A DNA stretch of 20,387 nucleotides from an uncultured Vampirovibrio sp. (lineage in GTDB: Bacteria; Cyanobacteriota; Vampirovibrionia; Gastranaerophilales; Gastranaerophilaceae). The position numbers were made by a program, and so were the translations under genes. Of the stretch, positions 20,336-20,387 are shown one piece after another. How positions within the stretch are numbered: the first letter of the stretch is position 1; each line of letters opens with the position of its first letter. A model generated the notes under the pieces. That model saw only the letters and a list, made by a program, of their open reading frames with translations, did no database searches and had not been told where the DNA came from. The stretch spans positions 1-20,387 of the forward strand of contig CAJTNR010000007.1 in NCBI GenBank assembly GCA_910577635.1, written 5' to 3'.

Positions 20336-20387
20336 TTAGTTTTTTAGATTGTCCCAAGCCCAACCATAAGGGTCGTAACGACGTTCA
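20336..20387 (-). CDS. C-terminal end of a gene running in from the right edge
   Basis: The minus strand is open from the right edge and reads ERRYDPYGWAWDNLKN before TAA (20338-20336). The base composition is less A/T-rich than the adjacent intergenic DNA, and the codons are ordinary, so this is likely the 3' end of a real gene. The protein ends in an aromatic, polar tail; the family cannot be told from 16 residues. Confidence 0.5.
   Translation of the reverse strand, partial: ERRYDPYGWAWDNLKN

Overview
The window is AT-rich bacterial DNA with the standard genetic code: TAA, TGA and TAG all end genes. Together the gene set and several protein styles point to a host-associated member of the non-photosynthetic cyanobacterial sister group (Melainabacteria/Vampirovibrionia, probably Gastranaerophilales). 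The pointers are a long membrane protein with an 'ISFKGLN' N-terminus, a cysteine-rich protein ending in a FISUMP-like domain, and glycine-zipper effector-like proteins. This assignment is inference from recall of protein style, not from a database search.

Layout. 1-1265: 3' part of a cysteine-rich surface-type protein gene on +, interrupted near its end by an in-frame TAG. 1435-1984: a small exported protein and a 42-aa membrane protein, the latter preceded by a hairpin that would hide its ribosome binding site. 2004-8690 (minus strand): a complete tryptophan operon, trpE(G)-trpD-trpC-trpF-trpB-trpA, with tight ATGA overlaps. It is preceded by a textbook ribosome-mediated attenuator: a 15-aa leader peptide with two tandem Trp codons, four mutually exclusive RNA segments and a U-tract terminator. 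8776-8852: initiator tRNA-Met, divergent from the trp operon. 8964-14904: two large accessory genes ending in ADP-ribosyltransferase-like domains, one with a kinase-like domain in front. Each is broken by two apparent single-base frameshifts, at least two of them at homopolymer runs. 14929-16382: LOG-family nucleotide hydrolase, a small acidic protein and a YkgJ-type cysteine-cluster protein. 16363-17881: dihydropteroate synthase (minus) and divergent ribosomal protein bL25. 17878-20387: a small unknown protein, a 660-aa membrane protein with a dyad over its promoter, and the tail of another gene, all on the minus strand.

How it works together. The trp genes encode every step from chorismate to tryptophan, and the leader makes expression depend on charged tRNA-Trp. 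Several promoters place their -10 box only 6-10 nt before a start codon without a Shine-Dalgarno sequence (trpL, the 122-aa gene, the LOG gene, the 660-aa gene), which suggests leaderless or near-leaderless transcripts. Biosynthetic genes rich in A/T runs are intact while the accessory genes between them are interrupted. That argues for real decay or slippage-based switching rather than generally poor sequence quality.
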